This document shows, piece by piece, positions 1 to 7,218 of a DNA stretch of 64,000 bases. Position numbers and translations under genes: made by a program. This DNA comes from an uncultured Clostridia bacterium. Its GTDB lineage: Bacteria > Bacillota > Clostridia > Oscillospirales > Acutalibacteraceae. How positions within the stretch are numbered: the first letter of the stretch is position 1; each line of letters starts with the position of its first letter. The notes under the pieces are model-generated. The model was not told the DNA's origin and made no database searches. It was given only the letters and a program-made list of their open reading frames with translations. The stretch spans positions 1 through 64,000 of the forward strand of contig CALWVN010000006.1 in the NCBI GenBank assembly GCA_944384995.1. The letters are read 5' to 3'.

Positions 1-28
1 TTGTATCGCCATATTTTGTCTGTATACT
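1..28 (+). promoter_or_regulatory. Sigma-A-type promoter of small RNA copy 1
   Basis: A -35 hexamer TTGTAT (1-6) and a -10 hexamer TATACT (23-28) are separated by 16 bases. The same arrangement is repeated before copy 2. Anything upstream lies outside the window. Confidence 0.6.
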
Positions 29-34
29 GAGACC

Positions 35-177
35 ATCGAATCAAGAGAGACCCCACTCTTGAGGAGACGCAAACAGAATTCCCCCTTCTGTTTGGCAGAA
101 CTTTTTCATTTCTCCCCCTTTCTTTTTTACAAAAAGAGGAAAACCGCCCGGGCTCCCCCTCGGGCGGTTTTTCCTTT
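35..177 (+). ncRNA. C-rich small RNA, tandem copy 1
   Basis: About 140 nt between a promoter and an intrinsic terminator with no plausible coding frame. Two small hairpins are visible: CAAGAG/CTCTTG (42-47 with 56-61) with loop AGACCCCA, and AAACAGAA/TTCTGTTT (71-78 with 86-93) with loop TTCCCCC. A third unpaired run TCTCCCCC follows near 111-118. C-rich loops of this kind are known in Firmicutes regulatory RNAs that pair with G-rich Shine-Dalgarno sequences (RsaE-type logic); that role is inference here. A second copy with nearly identical hairpins but a diverged linker and terminator follows at 266. I do not recognise a named Rfam family. The 3' end faces the 3' end of glnA. Confidence 0.6.
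138..177 (+). terminator. Intrinsic terminator of small RNA copy 1
   Basis: GGAAAACCGCCCG pairs with CGGGCGGTTTTTCC around the loop GGCTCCCCCT. An A-run on the left and a T-run on the right make it potentially bidirectional, so it could also stop glnA read-through. Confidence 0.8.
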
Positions 178-200
178 GCGATGAATCAACCTGCAAAAAA

Positions 201-219
201 GAACGTTTACAAAACGTTC
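201..219. promoter_or_regulatory. Perfect inverted repeat upstream of small RNA copy 2
   Basis: GAACGTTT-ACA-AAACGTTC is an 8-bp perfect inverted repeat with a 3-nt spacer, ending 12 nt before the -35 of copy 2. It may be an operator. The equivalent position for copy 1 is off the window. Confidence 0.4.
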
Positions 220-231
220 AAGGCTATTTTA

Positions 232-259
232 TTGTGCCGCCATAATTTGCCTGTATACT
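232..259 (+). promoter_or_regulatory. Sigma-A-type promoter of small RNA copy 2
   Basis: TTGTGC (232-237), 16-nt spacer, TATACT (254-259). Spacer and -10 are the same as for copy 1. Confidence 0.6.
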
Positions 260-265
260 CAAACC

Positions 266-408
266 ATCAAATCAAGAGAGACCCCACTCTTGAGGAGACG
301 CAAACAGAGTTCCCCCTTCTGTTTGGCAGAACTTTTTCATTTCTCCCCCTTTCTTTTTTTTACAAAAGCGAAAAAGCCGCCCGAGTCCCCTCGGACGGCT
401 TTTTCGTG
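266..408 (+). ncRNA. C-rich small RNA, tandem copy 2
   Basis: Homologous to the RNA at 35-177. The hairpin CAAGAG/CTCTTG (273-278 with 287-292) keeps the loop AGACCCCA. The second hairpin (302-309 with 317-324) keeps loop TTCCCCC, with one A-U pair replaced by a G-U wobble. The terminator stem is different in sequence from copy 1, while the hairpins and C-runs are almost unchanged. This pattern points to selection on the RNA rather than a fresh duplication. No coding frame is convincing. Confidence 0.6.
371..406 (+). terminator. Intrinsic terminator of small RNA copy 2
   Basis: AAAAAGCCGCCCGA and TCGGACGGCTTTTT form a hairpin with loop GTCCCC and one mismatch, with A- and T-runs on either side. 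Confidence 0.75.
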
Positions 409-542
409 CGTTTTTGCGGCGAACTGCACCCATACAAAAGGGATGCGCCGACGCGGAAGGGAAGCCGCGCCGGCGCCACAGGAGAAAAAATGAGGTATTT
501 ATAGAGAACGGTGCGAAATGGCGCCGTTTTCCGCTCGGTATA

Positions 543-1865
543 TCAATATTTGGTCAGATAGTTGCCGATCTCCCAATCGCTGACGCTGGTGCGGTATCTG
601 TCCCACTCGTGTTCTTTGCCCTCGAGATACTTTGTATAGATGTGCTCGCCGAGCGCCTCTTTAATGAAGGGGTCCTTTTGGAATTCGACCAGTGCTTCTT
701 CCAGAGAACCGGGCAGGCTGTCGATGCCGTCCGCAGCAAGCTCCTCGGGCGACATGGCAAAGATATTTTTGTTTGTGCCTGCGGGCGGGGTGAGCTTGTT
801 TTTGATGCCGTCGAGCCCCGCAGCGAGGCAGAGCGCCATTTCAAGGTAGGGGTTGCAGGACGGATCGGGGCAGCGCAGCTCTACGCGCGTACCCATGCCG
901 CGCGCGGCAGGCACACGGATGAGCGCCGAACGGTTAGAAGCGGACCAGGAAAGGTATACGGGTGCTTCATAGCCGGGCACCAAGCGCTTATAGGAGTTGA
1001 CCAGGGGGTTAGAGACCGCAGCAATGCCCTTGACATGCTTGAGAAGCCCCGCGATGAAGTACATAGCGGTGTCGCTAAGTCCCAGTTCCGTCTCGGGATC
1101 GTAGAAAGCATTTTTGCCGTCCTTCATCAGCGACATGTTGGTGTGCATGCCCGAACCGTTTATGCCGAATACGGGCTTGGGCATGAATGTCGCATGCAGC
1201 CCGTGACGGCGGGCATAGGTCTTGACCACATGCTTAAAGGTCATCACGTTGTCCGCTGTTTTCAAAACTTCGTCAAAACGGAAGTCGATCTCATGCTGGC
1301 CTGCGGCGACCTCATGGTGCGATGCTTCGATCTCAAAGCCCATATCCTCGAGCGCCAGACAGATCTCGCGGCGGCACTGCTCGCCCTGGTCGGAGGGCCC
1401 CATGTCAAAGTAGCCTGCTACGTCACCGGTCTTGGTGGTGGGGTTGCCGTCTTCATCAAGCTGGAACAGGAAAAATTCACATTCGGGGCCGACGTTGAAG
1501 GTGTAGCCCATGTCGGCGGCTTCCTTGATGACTTTTTTCAGCACGTTTCTCGGATCGCCCAAAAACGGCGTCGTGCCGTCCGCGCAGTAGACATCGCAGA
1601 TCAAACGCGCGACGCGGTCTTTCCACGGCAGCAGTACAAAGGAATCGTAATCCGGGCGCAGGTACATATCGGATTCGTCGATGCGCACAAAGCCCTCAAT
1701 CGAAGAACCGTCAAACATACACTCGTTGTCGAGCGCTTTTTCCAACTGGCTTTCGGTGATGGCGACATTTTTGAGCTGACCGAAAATGTCGGTGAACTGC
1801 AAACGGATGAATTTGACATCCTGTTCCTTTGCAATGCGCAAAACATCTTCTTTTGTGTAACCCAT
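543..1865 (-). CDS. glnA: Glutamine synthetase type I (GSI-alpha)
   Basis: Forms glutamine from glutamate, ammonia and ATP in the cytoplasm; the central ammonium-assimilating enzyme. The 440 residues show the N-terminal beta-grasp part with DGSS (52-55), the metal/ATP motif GPECEFFLF (126-134), [13 protein letters not shown] (183-195), FMPKP (227-231), GSGMH (237-241) and the substrate loop NRSALIRVP. The length and the absence of the adenylylation motif NLYDLP fit the GSI-alpha class of Firmicutes, which is controlled by feedback and not by AMP transfer. Start is ATG 1865 with Shine-Dalgarno AAAGGAG close upstream. It stands alone, preceded by its own consensus promoter and a 5'UTR hairpin. 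No GlnR-type gene lies beside it. Confidence 0.97.
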   Translation of the reverse strand: MGYTKEDVLRIAKEQDVKFIRLQFTDIFGQLKNVAITESQLEKALDNECMFDGSSIEGFVRIDESDMYLRPDYDSFVLLPWKDRVARLICDVYCADGTTPFLGDPRNVLKKVIKEAADMGYTFNVGPECEFFLFQLDEDGNPTTKTGDVAGYFDMGPSDQGEQCRREICLALEDMGFEIEASHHEVAAGQHEIDFRFDEVLKTADNVMTFKHVVKTYARRHGLHATFMPKPVFGINGSGMHTNMSLMKDGKNAFYDPETELGLSDTAMYFIAGLLKHVKGIAAVSNPLVNSYKRLVPGYEAPVYLSWSASNRSALIRVPAARGMGTRVELRCPDPSCNPYLEMALCLAAGLDGIKNKLTPPAGTNKNIFAMSPEELAADGIDSLPGSLEEALVEFQKDPFIKEALGEHIYTKYLEGKEHEWDRYRTSVSDWEIGNYLTKY

Positions 1866-1891
1866 TTTGCTTTTCTCCTTTCAACTAAAAG

Positions 1892-1928
1892 AGGGCAACG
1901 ACGCCTTATCGTAAGACGTCGTTGCCCT
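1892..1928 (-). promoter_or_regulatory. Long hairpin in the glnA 5'UTR (possible attenuator)
   Basis: Read on the minus strand, AGGGCAACGACG pairs perfectly with CGTCGTTGCCCT. The intervening bases extend the stem through a T-G and CTTA/TAAG to a CGA triloop, giving about 17 bp. It lies between the promoter and the ribosome-binding site and is followed by CTCTTTTAG, a weak U-tract. It could be an attenuator or an RNA-stabilising stem. I could not match it to the glutamine riboswitch or to a two-stem ANTAR target. Confidence 0.5.
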
Positions 1929-1942
1929 GCGTTTATGCTACC

Positions 1943-1970
1943 ATTATAGCAAGCTGTTTCGATTTGTCAA
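1943..1970 (-). promoter_or_regulatory. glnA promoter
   Basis: On the minus strand TTGACA (1970-1965), 16-nt spacer, TATAAT (1948-1943). Both hexamers match the consensus. The predicted start near 1936 gives a 5'UTR of about 70 nt containing the hairpin. Confidence 0.75.
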
Positions 1971-2190
1971 CGAAAAGAAGAAAATTTTTGCACGATTTGT
2001 CGTGATCTACAAAACGAAGTGCTTTATGCAAAGTGCTTTTTAGGCAGAATGTTTGTTTCTCACCCAGCGGTTGCCTGCCGCGTCGAAGGCTTCCTTTGCC
2101 GCCGGTATTTGGAGCGTGCAAATGCGGGAAAGTTGCGCTATACTGAGGCCACACGATGCGAAGGACGCATCGGAGAAGGAGGTATACAAC
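1971..2190. other. Intergenic region between glnA and the SH3/C39 gene
   Basis: About 220 bases upstream of both divergent genes. Apart from the glnA promoter region I see only a TATACT at 2139-2144 with no good -35, and the strong Shine-Dalgarno AAGGAGGT at 2176-2183. No RNA gene or repeat is evident. Confidence 0.4.
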
Positions 2191-3174
2191 ATGAAAAATA
2201 CCATGAAGAAGCTCTGCAGTGTACTGCTCGTTCTTGCGGCGATATTGGCATTGGCCGTGCCGTCGTTCGCCGCAGACGCCAACAGCCGCGCGGGCACGGT
2301 GCGCATCACCTCGGGCAGCCTGAATGTCCGTTCGGCGCCCTCGACTTCGTCGAGCGTGATCGCGTCGCTGTCCAAGAATGCGACCGTCACGCTGCTTTCC
2401 AAAGAAGGGAACTGGTGGCGCGTGGAATACGCGGACGGCAAAAGCGGTTATGCTTCTGCAAGCTATATTGCCGAAGTTTCCGGCAGCCGTGCATACCGTG
2501 TTAAGACCACAAGCGGCAATTTGAATGTCCGTTCCGGCGCGGGTACGAATTATTCCGTAAAAGCGTCGCTCCCGAACGGTAAAGTCATCGTCGTGCTCTC
2601 ACAGTCCGGCGGCTGGGCGAAGATCGTCTACAACGGCAGAAGCACCGGGTATGTCAGTGCGTCGTATCTGGCGTCGGTATCGTCCGGCACAACCGGCGGC
2701 TACGCAGCGGTGCGGCTTTCCGTGCCGAGCTTTAAGCAGACAGATTCCCGCTGGGCAAACGTGCTGCTCGGTTCCTCGGGCGAGACCATTGCACAGTCCG
2801 GCTGTACCACCACGGCGCTGGCCATGACCGAGTCTTTCCGCACGGGTACGACGCTCACGCCTGCGGATATGGCGAAAAAACTCACCTATGCGCCTGCGGG
2901 CTGGCTGTACTGGCCGTCCAACTACGTGACGAGCACCAACGGTACGAACTATCTGCAAACGGTCTATAACCTGCTTTCACAGGGCAAGCCCGTAATCCTC
3001 GGCATGAAAAAGTCGAACGGCAGCCAGCATTGGGTCGTTGTGACCGGCTTTACGGGCGGCACGCTTTCGGCGGCGAATTTCACCGTCAACGATCCGGGCT
3101 CGAATTCGCGTACCACGCTGTCCTCGTTCGTCAGTGTGTATCCGAACTTCTATAAGATCGCTTACTATAAGTGA
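2191..3174 (+). CDS. Secreted SH3b-SH3b-C39-like cysteine peptidase
   Basis: 327 residues, exported, probably acting on or attached to the cell wall. Residues 1-27 are a signal peptide ending PSFA-A. Two bacterial SH3 domains follow (about 35-95 and 103-163), each with the LNVRSG/LNVRSAP core that usually binds peptidoglycan. The C-terminal part (173-327) resembles the peptidase C39-like fold, with the candidate nucleophile Cys205 in QSGCTTTAL, His280 in SQHWVVVTG and NDPGS as the third site. ATG 2191 is chosen because AAGGAGGT lies 7 nt upstream; the open frame extends further 5' without a ribosome-binding site. The substrate is unknown: wall peptide cleavage or a non-catalytic adhesin are both possible. 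Confidence 0.85.
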   Translation: MKNTMKKLCSVLLVLAAILALAVPSFAADANSRAGTVRITSGSLNVRSAPSTSSSVIASLSKNATVTLLSKEGNWWRVEYADGKSGYASASYIAEVSGSRAYRVKTTSGNLNVRSGAGTNYSVKASLPNGKVIVVLSQSGGWAKIVYNGRSTGYVSASYLASVSSGTTGGYAAVRLSVPSFKQTDSRWANVLLGSSGETIAQSGCTTTALAMTESFRTGTTLTPADMAKKLTYAPAGWLYWPSNYVTSTNGTNYLQTVYNLLSQGKPVILGMKKSNGSQHWVVVTGFTGGTLSAANFTVNDPGSNSRTTLSSFVSVYPNFYKIAYYK

Positions 3175-3210
3175 AGCGGCCTGAAACGAAAAGGCTTATA
3201 GAAAGAAAAT

Positions 3211-3246
3211 GCACGGCAGGGGGGGAGACCCCTGCCGTGCAAATTT
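3211..3246. terminator. Bidirectional terminator
   Basis: GCACGGCAGGGG and CCCCTGCCGTGC (3211-3240) with loop GGGAGA, followed by AAATTTTT on plus and ATTTTCTTTC on minus. It separates the convergent C39 and YhcH genes. Confidence 0.8.
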
Positions 3247-3265
3247 TTGCGCGCAGGCATTTTGT

Positions 3266-3730
3266 TTAATCCAACATAATTTTGATCACGATTTTGCGCA
3301 CTGCGGCGGGCTTGCCGTCCACACAGCAGCCGGGCTTGTGCGCATCCTGCGGATAAAACACAGCGAATTCTCCCGCGCGGACCGCAAAGCTGCGGGAATT
3401 TGCATCGTTGCCCGTAAAAAAGGCAACATCCTTTTCGGAAGAGTAGGGGACGGTGTTTTCCAGCGCTTCCGAAGGCGCCCAGAACATCTGCTCCTCGCCC
3501 TCGGCAATATACTGCACATCGGCATAAACACGGTGCGCTTCATAATCCTTTTCCGACGAAAAACCCGTGTCGTAGGTCTGCACCGTTGCAAAGCAGCGGT
3601 CTCCGTCGAGCGCATAACGTCCGGGCGGCATCGGGTTTTTCCTGTCGTTCATAATAAAATCATACGCCAAAATGGAGTTTTGATTTTTATGGGCGTATTT
3701 CAGGAAATTCTCAACACTGTCCAAAATCAT
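3266..3730 (-). CDS. YhcH/YjgK/YiaL (EbgC-like) family protein
   Basis: 154 residues, cytosolic, of the beta-barrel family that includes E. coli YhcH, YiaL and EbgC. Family features visible are HRVYADVQYIAEGEE (about 68-82), FAVFYPQDAHKPG (about 122-134) and the terminal KIVIKI strand. Members are linked to sugar metabolism (sialic acid, 2,3-diketogulonate, beta-galactosidase stimulation), and a sugar isomerase or epimerase role is suspected but not settled. It overlaps the end of the MscS gene by four bases, so the two are translated from one message. No sialic-acid genes are nearby to narrow the substrate. Confidence 0.85.
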   Translation of the reverse strand: MILDSVENFLKYAHKNQNSILAYDFIMNDRKNPMPPGRYALDGDRCFATVQTYDTGFSSEKDYEAHRVYADVQYIAEGEEQMFWAPSEALENTVPYSSEKDVAFFTGNDANSRSFAVRAGEFAVFYPQDAHKPGCCVDGKPAAVRKIVIKIMLD

Positions 3731-4569
3731 TTTTCAGTACCTCCTTTTTGAAGCGTCGCCGCTTCGGAAATGTGTATATTTATGTGCGGGTAGGTCATTT
3801 CGATCCCCCGCGCATCAAAATCGGTTTTGATCTGTTCCAAAAGGCGATAGCGTGCCGACCAGTAATCTGCTGTTTTGACCCAGGCGCGCAGTACATAGGA
3901 AATGCTGCTTTCGTCAAACTTCTGTATCGCGGCAAAAGGCGGGTCGGGTTCATCCGTAAACATGCCGACTGCCTCGACGGAAGCGAGCAGCGAACGGCGC
4001 ACCTCCTCAATAGGTGCGTCATAGGAAACATCAATATTCAAATCTACCAGCCGTTTTTCCTGCTCCGTGTAGTTGATGATCTTTGTATCGATGACCTTGC
4101 TGTTGGGCACATAAATAATCTTGTTGTCTACCGTTTTGAGCTTGGTGTGGATGAGGCTGATGATGCTGACCGTGCCACTCACATCGTCGATCTCTACATA
4201 GTCGCCGATCTTAAAGGGCTTTGAGATGAGCAGCATGATACCACTTGCGAGATTGGCAAGACTGTCCTGTACGGCAAGCGAAGCAGCCAGCCCCACGACG
4301 GAAAACGCCGCGAGCATGGAGGTGACCGAAACGCCGAGCGTCTCTATGACGATCATCGCCGTGATGAACCACAGCACAAGCTTGACCGCAAACCGCAGGA
4401 TCTTGCGCAATGTCGCGTCCATGGATATGCGGGAAAGCAAACGGTCGAGCAGCCGGCACAGCAGCCGCTGGATGACGTAACAGATTACAAACACCAAAAC
4501 CGCGGACAAAATTTTGCCCACGGTAAAGTTGCCGACGGAATAATTCAGAATCGCGTGTAGGGTATCCAT
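3727..4569 (-). CDS. Small-conductance mechanosensitive channel (MscS family)
   Basis: 280 residues, inner-membrane channel releasing solutes during hypo-osmotic shock. Three hydrophobic segments at about 18-38, 60-80 and 84-110 are followed by the MscS core: a pore-lining helix rich in Gly and Ala (VVGLAASLAVQDSLANLASG), the beta domain with GDYVEIDDVSGTV and YVPNSKVIDTKIINYT, and the alpha/beta C-terminal domain ending in a Lys-rich tail. Length matches E. coli MscS (286). It is followed with a 4-nt overlap by the YhcH-family gene and preceded by the YhhN gene on the same strand. Confidence 0.93.
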   Translation of the reverse strand: MDTLHAILNYSVGNFTVGKILSAVLVFVICYVIQRLLCRLLDRLLSRISMDATLRKILRFAVKLVLWFITAMIVIETLGVSVTSMLAAFSVVGLAASLAVQDSLANLASGIMLLISKPFKIGDYVEIDDVSGTVSIISLIHTKLKTVDNKIIYVPNSKVIDTKIINYTEQEKRLVDLNIDVSYDAPIEEVRRSLLASVEAVGMFTDEPDPPFAAIQKFDESSISYVLRAWVKTADYWSARYRLLEQIKTDFDARGIEMTYPHINIHISEAATLQKGGTEK

Positions 4570-4584
4570 AGCAAAAGGGGTCCT

Positions 4585-5277
4585 TTATGTAGCGCAGAGT
4601 ATGGTTGCCGCCATGGTGAACTGCGCGGCATAATACAGAGTGTGGTTGAGAATGATATTGCCTTTGGTGTTTTTGCCCTCGCCGAAGTACATGCCGGAAA
4701 GCACCAGGTCGGACAGCAGGAACAAAAGTCCGCCGATGGACATGACAACCCACATTTTTTGGAAATCGGTGATATATGCAGTCACCATGGAGTTTGTCAT
4801 CGTCCATGAGAGCATGAACGAATAGAGAAATACGATCCATTTGAATTTGCCGTACCGCATTTTAAGCGGCTTTTCAAGCAGCAGTGCGATCACGGCAATG
4901 ACCAGCGCCGCGGCAGCGGAAATAAGGATGCTTGCCGTCGTAAAGGGAGAAGCGACTAAGATAGCGGCGACAAAGCAGACATGCCCGAGCAAAAAGAAGA
5001 TGAAGCCGGAGTAAAGGTATGAATCCTTATCCTGCAAATAGATCCATTTCAGGTCAAGCCAAACATCGCCTAAGAGCCCGCACACAAGCCCGAAGATCAT
5101 CAAAGAGCCGAATTCGTAAAACCCACGGTTGGCGTTGGTTGCCGCCACCGCCGTACCGATAAAGCAAAGGCTTGCAACCGCTTTTGCGTACAATGCGGCG
5201 ATGCCGCCGTACTTGACGCGCAAAAACAGAAACACCGCCGTCGCAGCGATGCCGACACCCAACAACACCCAGTACAC
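4585..5277 (-). CDS. YhhN/TMEM86-family membrane protein (putative lysoplasmalogenase)
   Basis: 230 residues with about eight hydrophobic helices. The family signature is visible as FGLVCGLLGDVWL (about 63-75) and the later SGFIFFLLGHVCFV. Characterised members hydrolyse the vinyl-ether bond of lysoplasmalogen. Plasmalogens occur in many anaerobic clostridia, so this is a reasonable but unproven function here. The start is taken as GTG 5277 because GGAG lies 7 nt upstream. It ends 15 nt before the MscS start, so the three genes YhhN-MscS-YhcH probably form one operon. Confidence 0.8.
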   Translation of the reverse strand: MYWVLLGVGIAATAVFLFLRVKYGGIAALYAKAVASLCFIGTAVAATNANRGFYEFGSLMIFGLVCGLLGDVWLDLKWIYLQDKDSYLYSGFIFFLLGHVCFVAAILVASPFTTASILISAAAALVIAVIALLLEKPLKMRYGKFKWIVFLYSFMLSWTMTNSMVTAYITDFQKMWVVMSIGGLLFLLSDLVLSGMYFGEGKNTKGNIILNHTLYYAAQFTMAATILCAT

Positions 5278-5468
5278 AAAACCACTCCAAGCCGTTCGGA
5301 TGCGCGGCCTTACCGCTTAGCCAGGTAGATTCACGTTCTTGCCTGCCTGTGCGTAAGCTCCGCCGCGACCGTTCTGAAATTCAGTAATACTATACAATAT
5401 TTTTCCAAACATTTCAATATGTTTTTAGGGATTCGGCAAAAATCTGCTTTTTTCGGCAGCTGTGCATT

Positions 5469-5762
5469 TCAGAAGCGGTAATCTGCGCAAAGGCGTTTTT
5501 GCACATACGGCGCCATACGCTGCTTGTGTGCCTCGTGCAGGGGGTGTACTTGAAACGCACGCAGCGCTTCTTCGGACGTGAATTCCGAATAAAATACAAA
5601 ATCGCAGTCGCTCGAGGGGAGCGCTTCGCCGATCTCACAGCGCACAACGCCGTCGATGGCTTCGAGCGTCTTAACGGAACGATGCAGCAGTTCAAACACA
5701 TCGGCGCGGTTCTCGGGTGTTACTGCCTGCGAAAAGCGCCAAAACAAAATATGACGTACCAT
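5469..5762 (-). CDS. Dabb-family (stress-responsive A/B barrel) protein
   Basis: 97 residues, a one-domain dimeric ferredoxin-like barrel. The start MVRHILFWRF and the conserved LREIPGV-like region (here LEAIDGVVRCEIG), followed by DFVFYSEFTSEEALRAFQVHPLHEAHK, are typical of Dabb proteins. Most have no known reaction; some bind small aromatic or polyketide ligands. Shine-Dalgarno GAGGTGA stands before ATG 5762. It is a single gene in front of, and divergent from, the T-box operon. Confidence 0.88.
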   Translation of the reverse strand: MVRHILFWRFSQAVTPENRADVFELLHRSVKTLEAIDGVVRCEIGEALPSSDCDFVFYSEFTSEEALRAFQVHPLHEAHKQRMAPYVQKRLCADYRF

Positions 5763-5812
5763 TTTTGTTCACCTCTTTTTTATTGTAGCATAATTTTTCA
5801 AAAAAGAAAGTG

Positions 5813-5841
5813 TTGACAAATGTGTTGATTTGTGCTTAAAT
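5813..5841 (+). promoter_or_regulatory. Promoter of the T-box/ABC transporter operon
   Basis: TTGACA (5813-5818), 17-nt spacer, TTAAAT (5836-5841). It predicts a start near 5848, just before T-box stem I. Confidence 0.65.
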
Positions 5842-5848
5842 AAGCTAA

Positions 5849-6097
5849 ACCGATGAAACGGAAGTAAAACTGCACGACGCGCTTACAGAGAGTGGGCGGC
5901 GCTGAGAGCCCCGCAGCAAACGCGGCAGACAAATGGTCCGTTGAGGGCGCATTGAAAAGATGCGACGGGGCTTTCCCGTTACAGAGAGAGGGATATGTCC
6001 GTATCCTGTTCGAGTGGGCGGCTTTCTGCCGTCAAGCAAGGTGGTACCGCAGGTATAATTTTCGCCTGTCCTTGTATATGCAAGGGCAGGCGTTTTT
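5849..6097 (+). promoter_or_regulatory. T-box riboswitch leader
   Basis: Binds a cognate uncharged tRNA and then antiterminates. The conserved T-box sequence AAGGTGGTACCGC lies at 6038-6050, followed by a terminator at 6063-6097. Stem I is recognisable: AACGGA (5857-5862) pairs with TCCGTT (5937-5942), CTGC (5870-5873) with GCAG (5925-5928), the AGTA element is at 5863-5866, and the distal CAGAGAG/GCTGAGAG motifs are at about 5886-5908. The specifier loop reads ACAAATGG (5929-5936). UGG (Trp, 5934-5936) suits the downstream TrpX-type importer. AUG (Met, 5933-5935) fits the canonical geometry, with a purine before the helix, and the UGGU tRNA-acceptor box. The leader call is firm; the amino acid is not settled. 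Confidence 0.93.
6063..6097 (+). terminator. T-box-controlled intrinsic terminator
   Basis: CGCCTGTCCTTG and CAAGGGCAGGCG form a 12-bp stem with loop TATATG, followed by TTTTT. It is mutually exclusive with the antiterminator that contains the T-box sequence. Confidence 0.88.
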
Positions 6098-6147
6098 ATT
6101 TTCCCGCTGCCGCCGTCGGACGAAAAAATTTCAGGGAGGAACCCAAA

Positions 6148-7140
6148 ATGAAAAAGCTTGTATCCATCCTCATGGTGCTCCTGTTGGTTTTAGGTGTATG
6201 CACCGCGTGCGGCGGCGAGACCGGTACGACCGGCGAGACCACGCCGCGCGATACCGACAACACCTACAAGGTCGCCATTGTGCAGTATGCCGACAACGCC
6301 GCATTCCAGGAAATGCGCGAGGCGTTCATTTCCCGCATGCGCGCGCTCGGCTATGACGAAGCGATGATGAGCTTCGACATCCAAAACGCGCAGGGCGACC
6401 AGTCCATGCTTGCGAGCATCACCCAAACGGTCTGCAACGGCGATTATGATTTGATCGTGCCCATCGTCACGCCCGCGACCATTTCTGTCGTCAACGGCGA
6501 GCCGGAGTGCCCCGTGGTGTTCATCTCCGTAACGGATCCCGTCGCGTCGGGAATCCTCACCACGATGGAAGCGCCCGATAAAAACGCAACGGGTACGTCC
6601 AATATCGTCCCCGTCGATCAGATTTTTACCCTTGCAAAGCAACTGACCCCCTCCGTGCAGAACATCGGCATCCTCTATTGCTCCGGCGAACAGAACGCCG
6701 TCCAGACTGCCGAAAAAGCAAAGGCGTATCTGTCCGAAAACGGCTTTACCTATCGCGAAGTAACCGTTGCGAATTCCTCTGAGGTGCAGCAGGCGGCGCA
6801 GTCGCTCGCATCAGATGTGGATGCCATTTATATCCCGATCGATTCCACCGTGCAGACCGCTATGGCGCAGGTCGTTGAGGCGGCGAATGCCGCAAAGATC
6901 CCCGTTTACGGCAGTGACCCCGTTATGGTGCAGTCCGGCGCGCTTGCCTGTGTGAGCGTCAGCAATACCCAGCTCGGCGAACGCAGCGCGGAAATGGCGG
7001 ATGAAATTTTGCGCGGCGCGGCGGTCTCCTCGGTGCCTGCCGAGGCGCTCGATGAATACCAGTACGTCATCAGCCGTGCAGCTGCAGAAACGCTCGGTAT
7101 CACCGTGCCCGAAGGGGACAACTATCAGGTCATTGGCTGA
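6148..7140 (+). CDS. TrpX-like ABC transporter substrate-binding lipoprotein
   Basis: 330 residues of the ABC_sub_bind family (PF04392 type). It is lipid-anchored outside the membrane: a signal peptide ends in the lipobox VCTAC with Cys21, followed by a Gly/Thr-rich linker. The body has the two-lobed periplasmic-binding fold with repeats such as YKVAIVQYADNAAFQEM and LTPSVQNIGILYCSGE. TrpXYZ importers in other Firmicutes carry this family and are often under tryptophan T-boxes. ATG 6148 is preceded by AGGGAGGA. It is the first gene of a three-gene importer operon controlled by the T-box. The substrate (Trp, or Met if the specifier is AUG) is inferred from regulation alone. Confidence 0.88.
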   Translation: MKKLVSILMVLLLVLGVCTACGGETGTTGETTPRDTDNTYKVAIVQYADNAAFQEMREAFISRMRALGYDEAMMSFDIQNAQGDQSMLASITQTVCNGDYDLIVPIVTPATISVVNGEPECPVVFISVTDPVASGILTTMEAPDKNATGTSNIVPVDQIFTLAKQLTPSVQNIGILYCSGEQNAVQTAEKAKAYLSENGFTYREVTVANSSEVQQAAQSLASDVDAIYIPIDSTVQTAMAQVVEAANAAKIPVYGSDPVMVQSGALACVSVSNTQLGERSAEMADEILRGAAVSSVPAEALDEYQYVISRAAAETLGITVPEGDNYQVIG

Positions 7141-7163
7141 TTTGCAGCTCGCATAAACGAACA

Positions 7164-7191
7164 GTTCGGGCAGCCGTGCGGCTGCCCGAAC
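7164..7191 (+). other. Intercistronic hairpin in the importer operon
   Basis: GTTCGGGCAGCCG and GGCTGCCCGAAC form a strong stem around TGC with no U-tract after it. Such stems commonly set the mRNA stability ratio between a binding protein and its permease. Confidence 0.55.
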
Positions 7192-7218
7192 GATTATGTA
7201 AGTTAGGAGAGAGTGCGT

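Noticed and set aside
1892-1928. The glnA leader hairpin as an ANTAR target or glutamine riboswitch.
   Set aside because: ANTAR sites need two adjacent hexaloop stems and this is one long stem with a triloop. I could not match the glutamine riboswitch core.
414-1949. A 511-residue open frame on the plus strand overlapping glnA.
   Set aside because: It is an antisense shadow of glnA in GC-rich coding sequence; it has no ribosome-binding site or family motifs, and the minus-strand gene is unmistakable.
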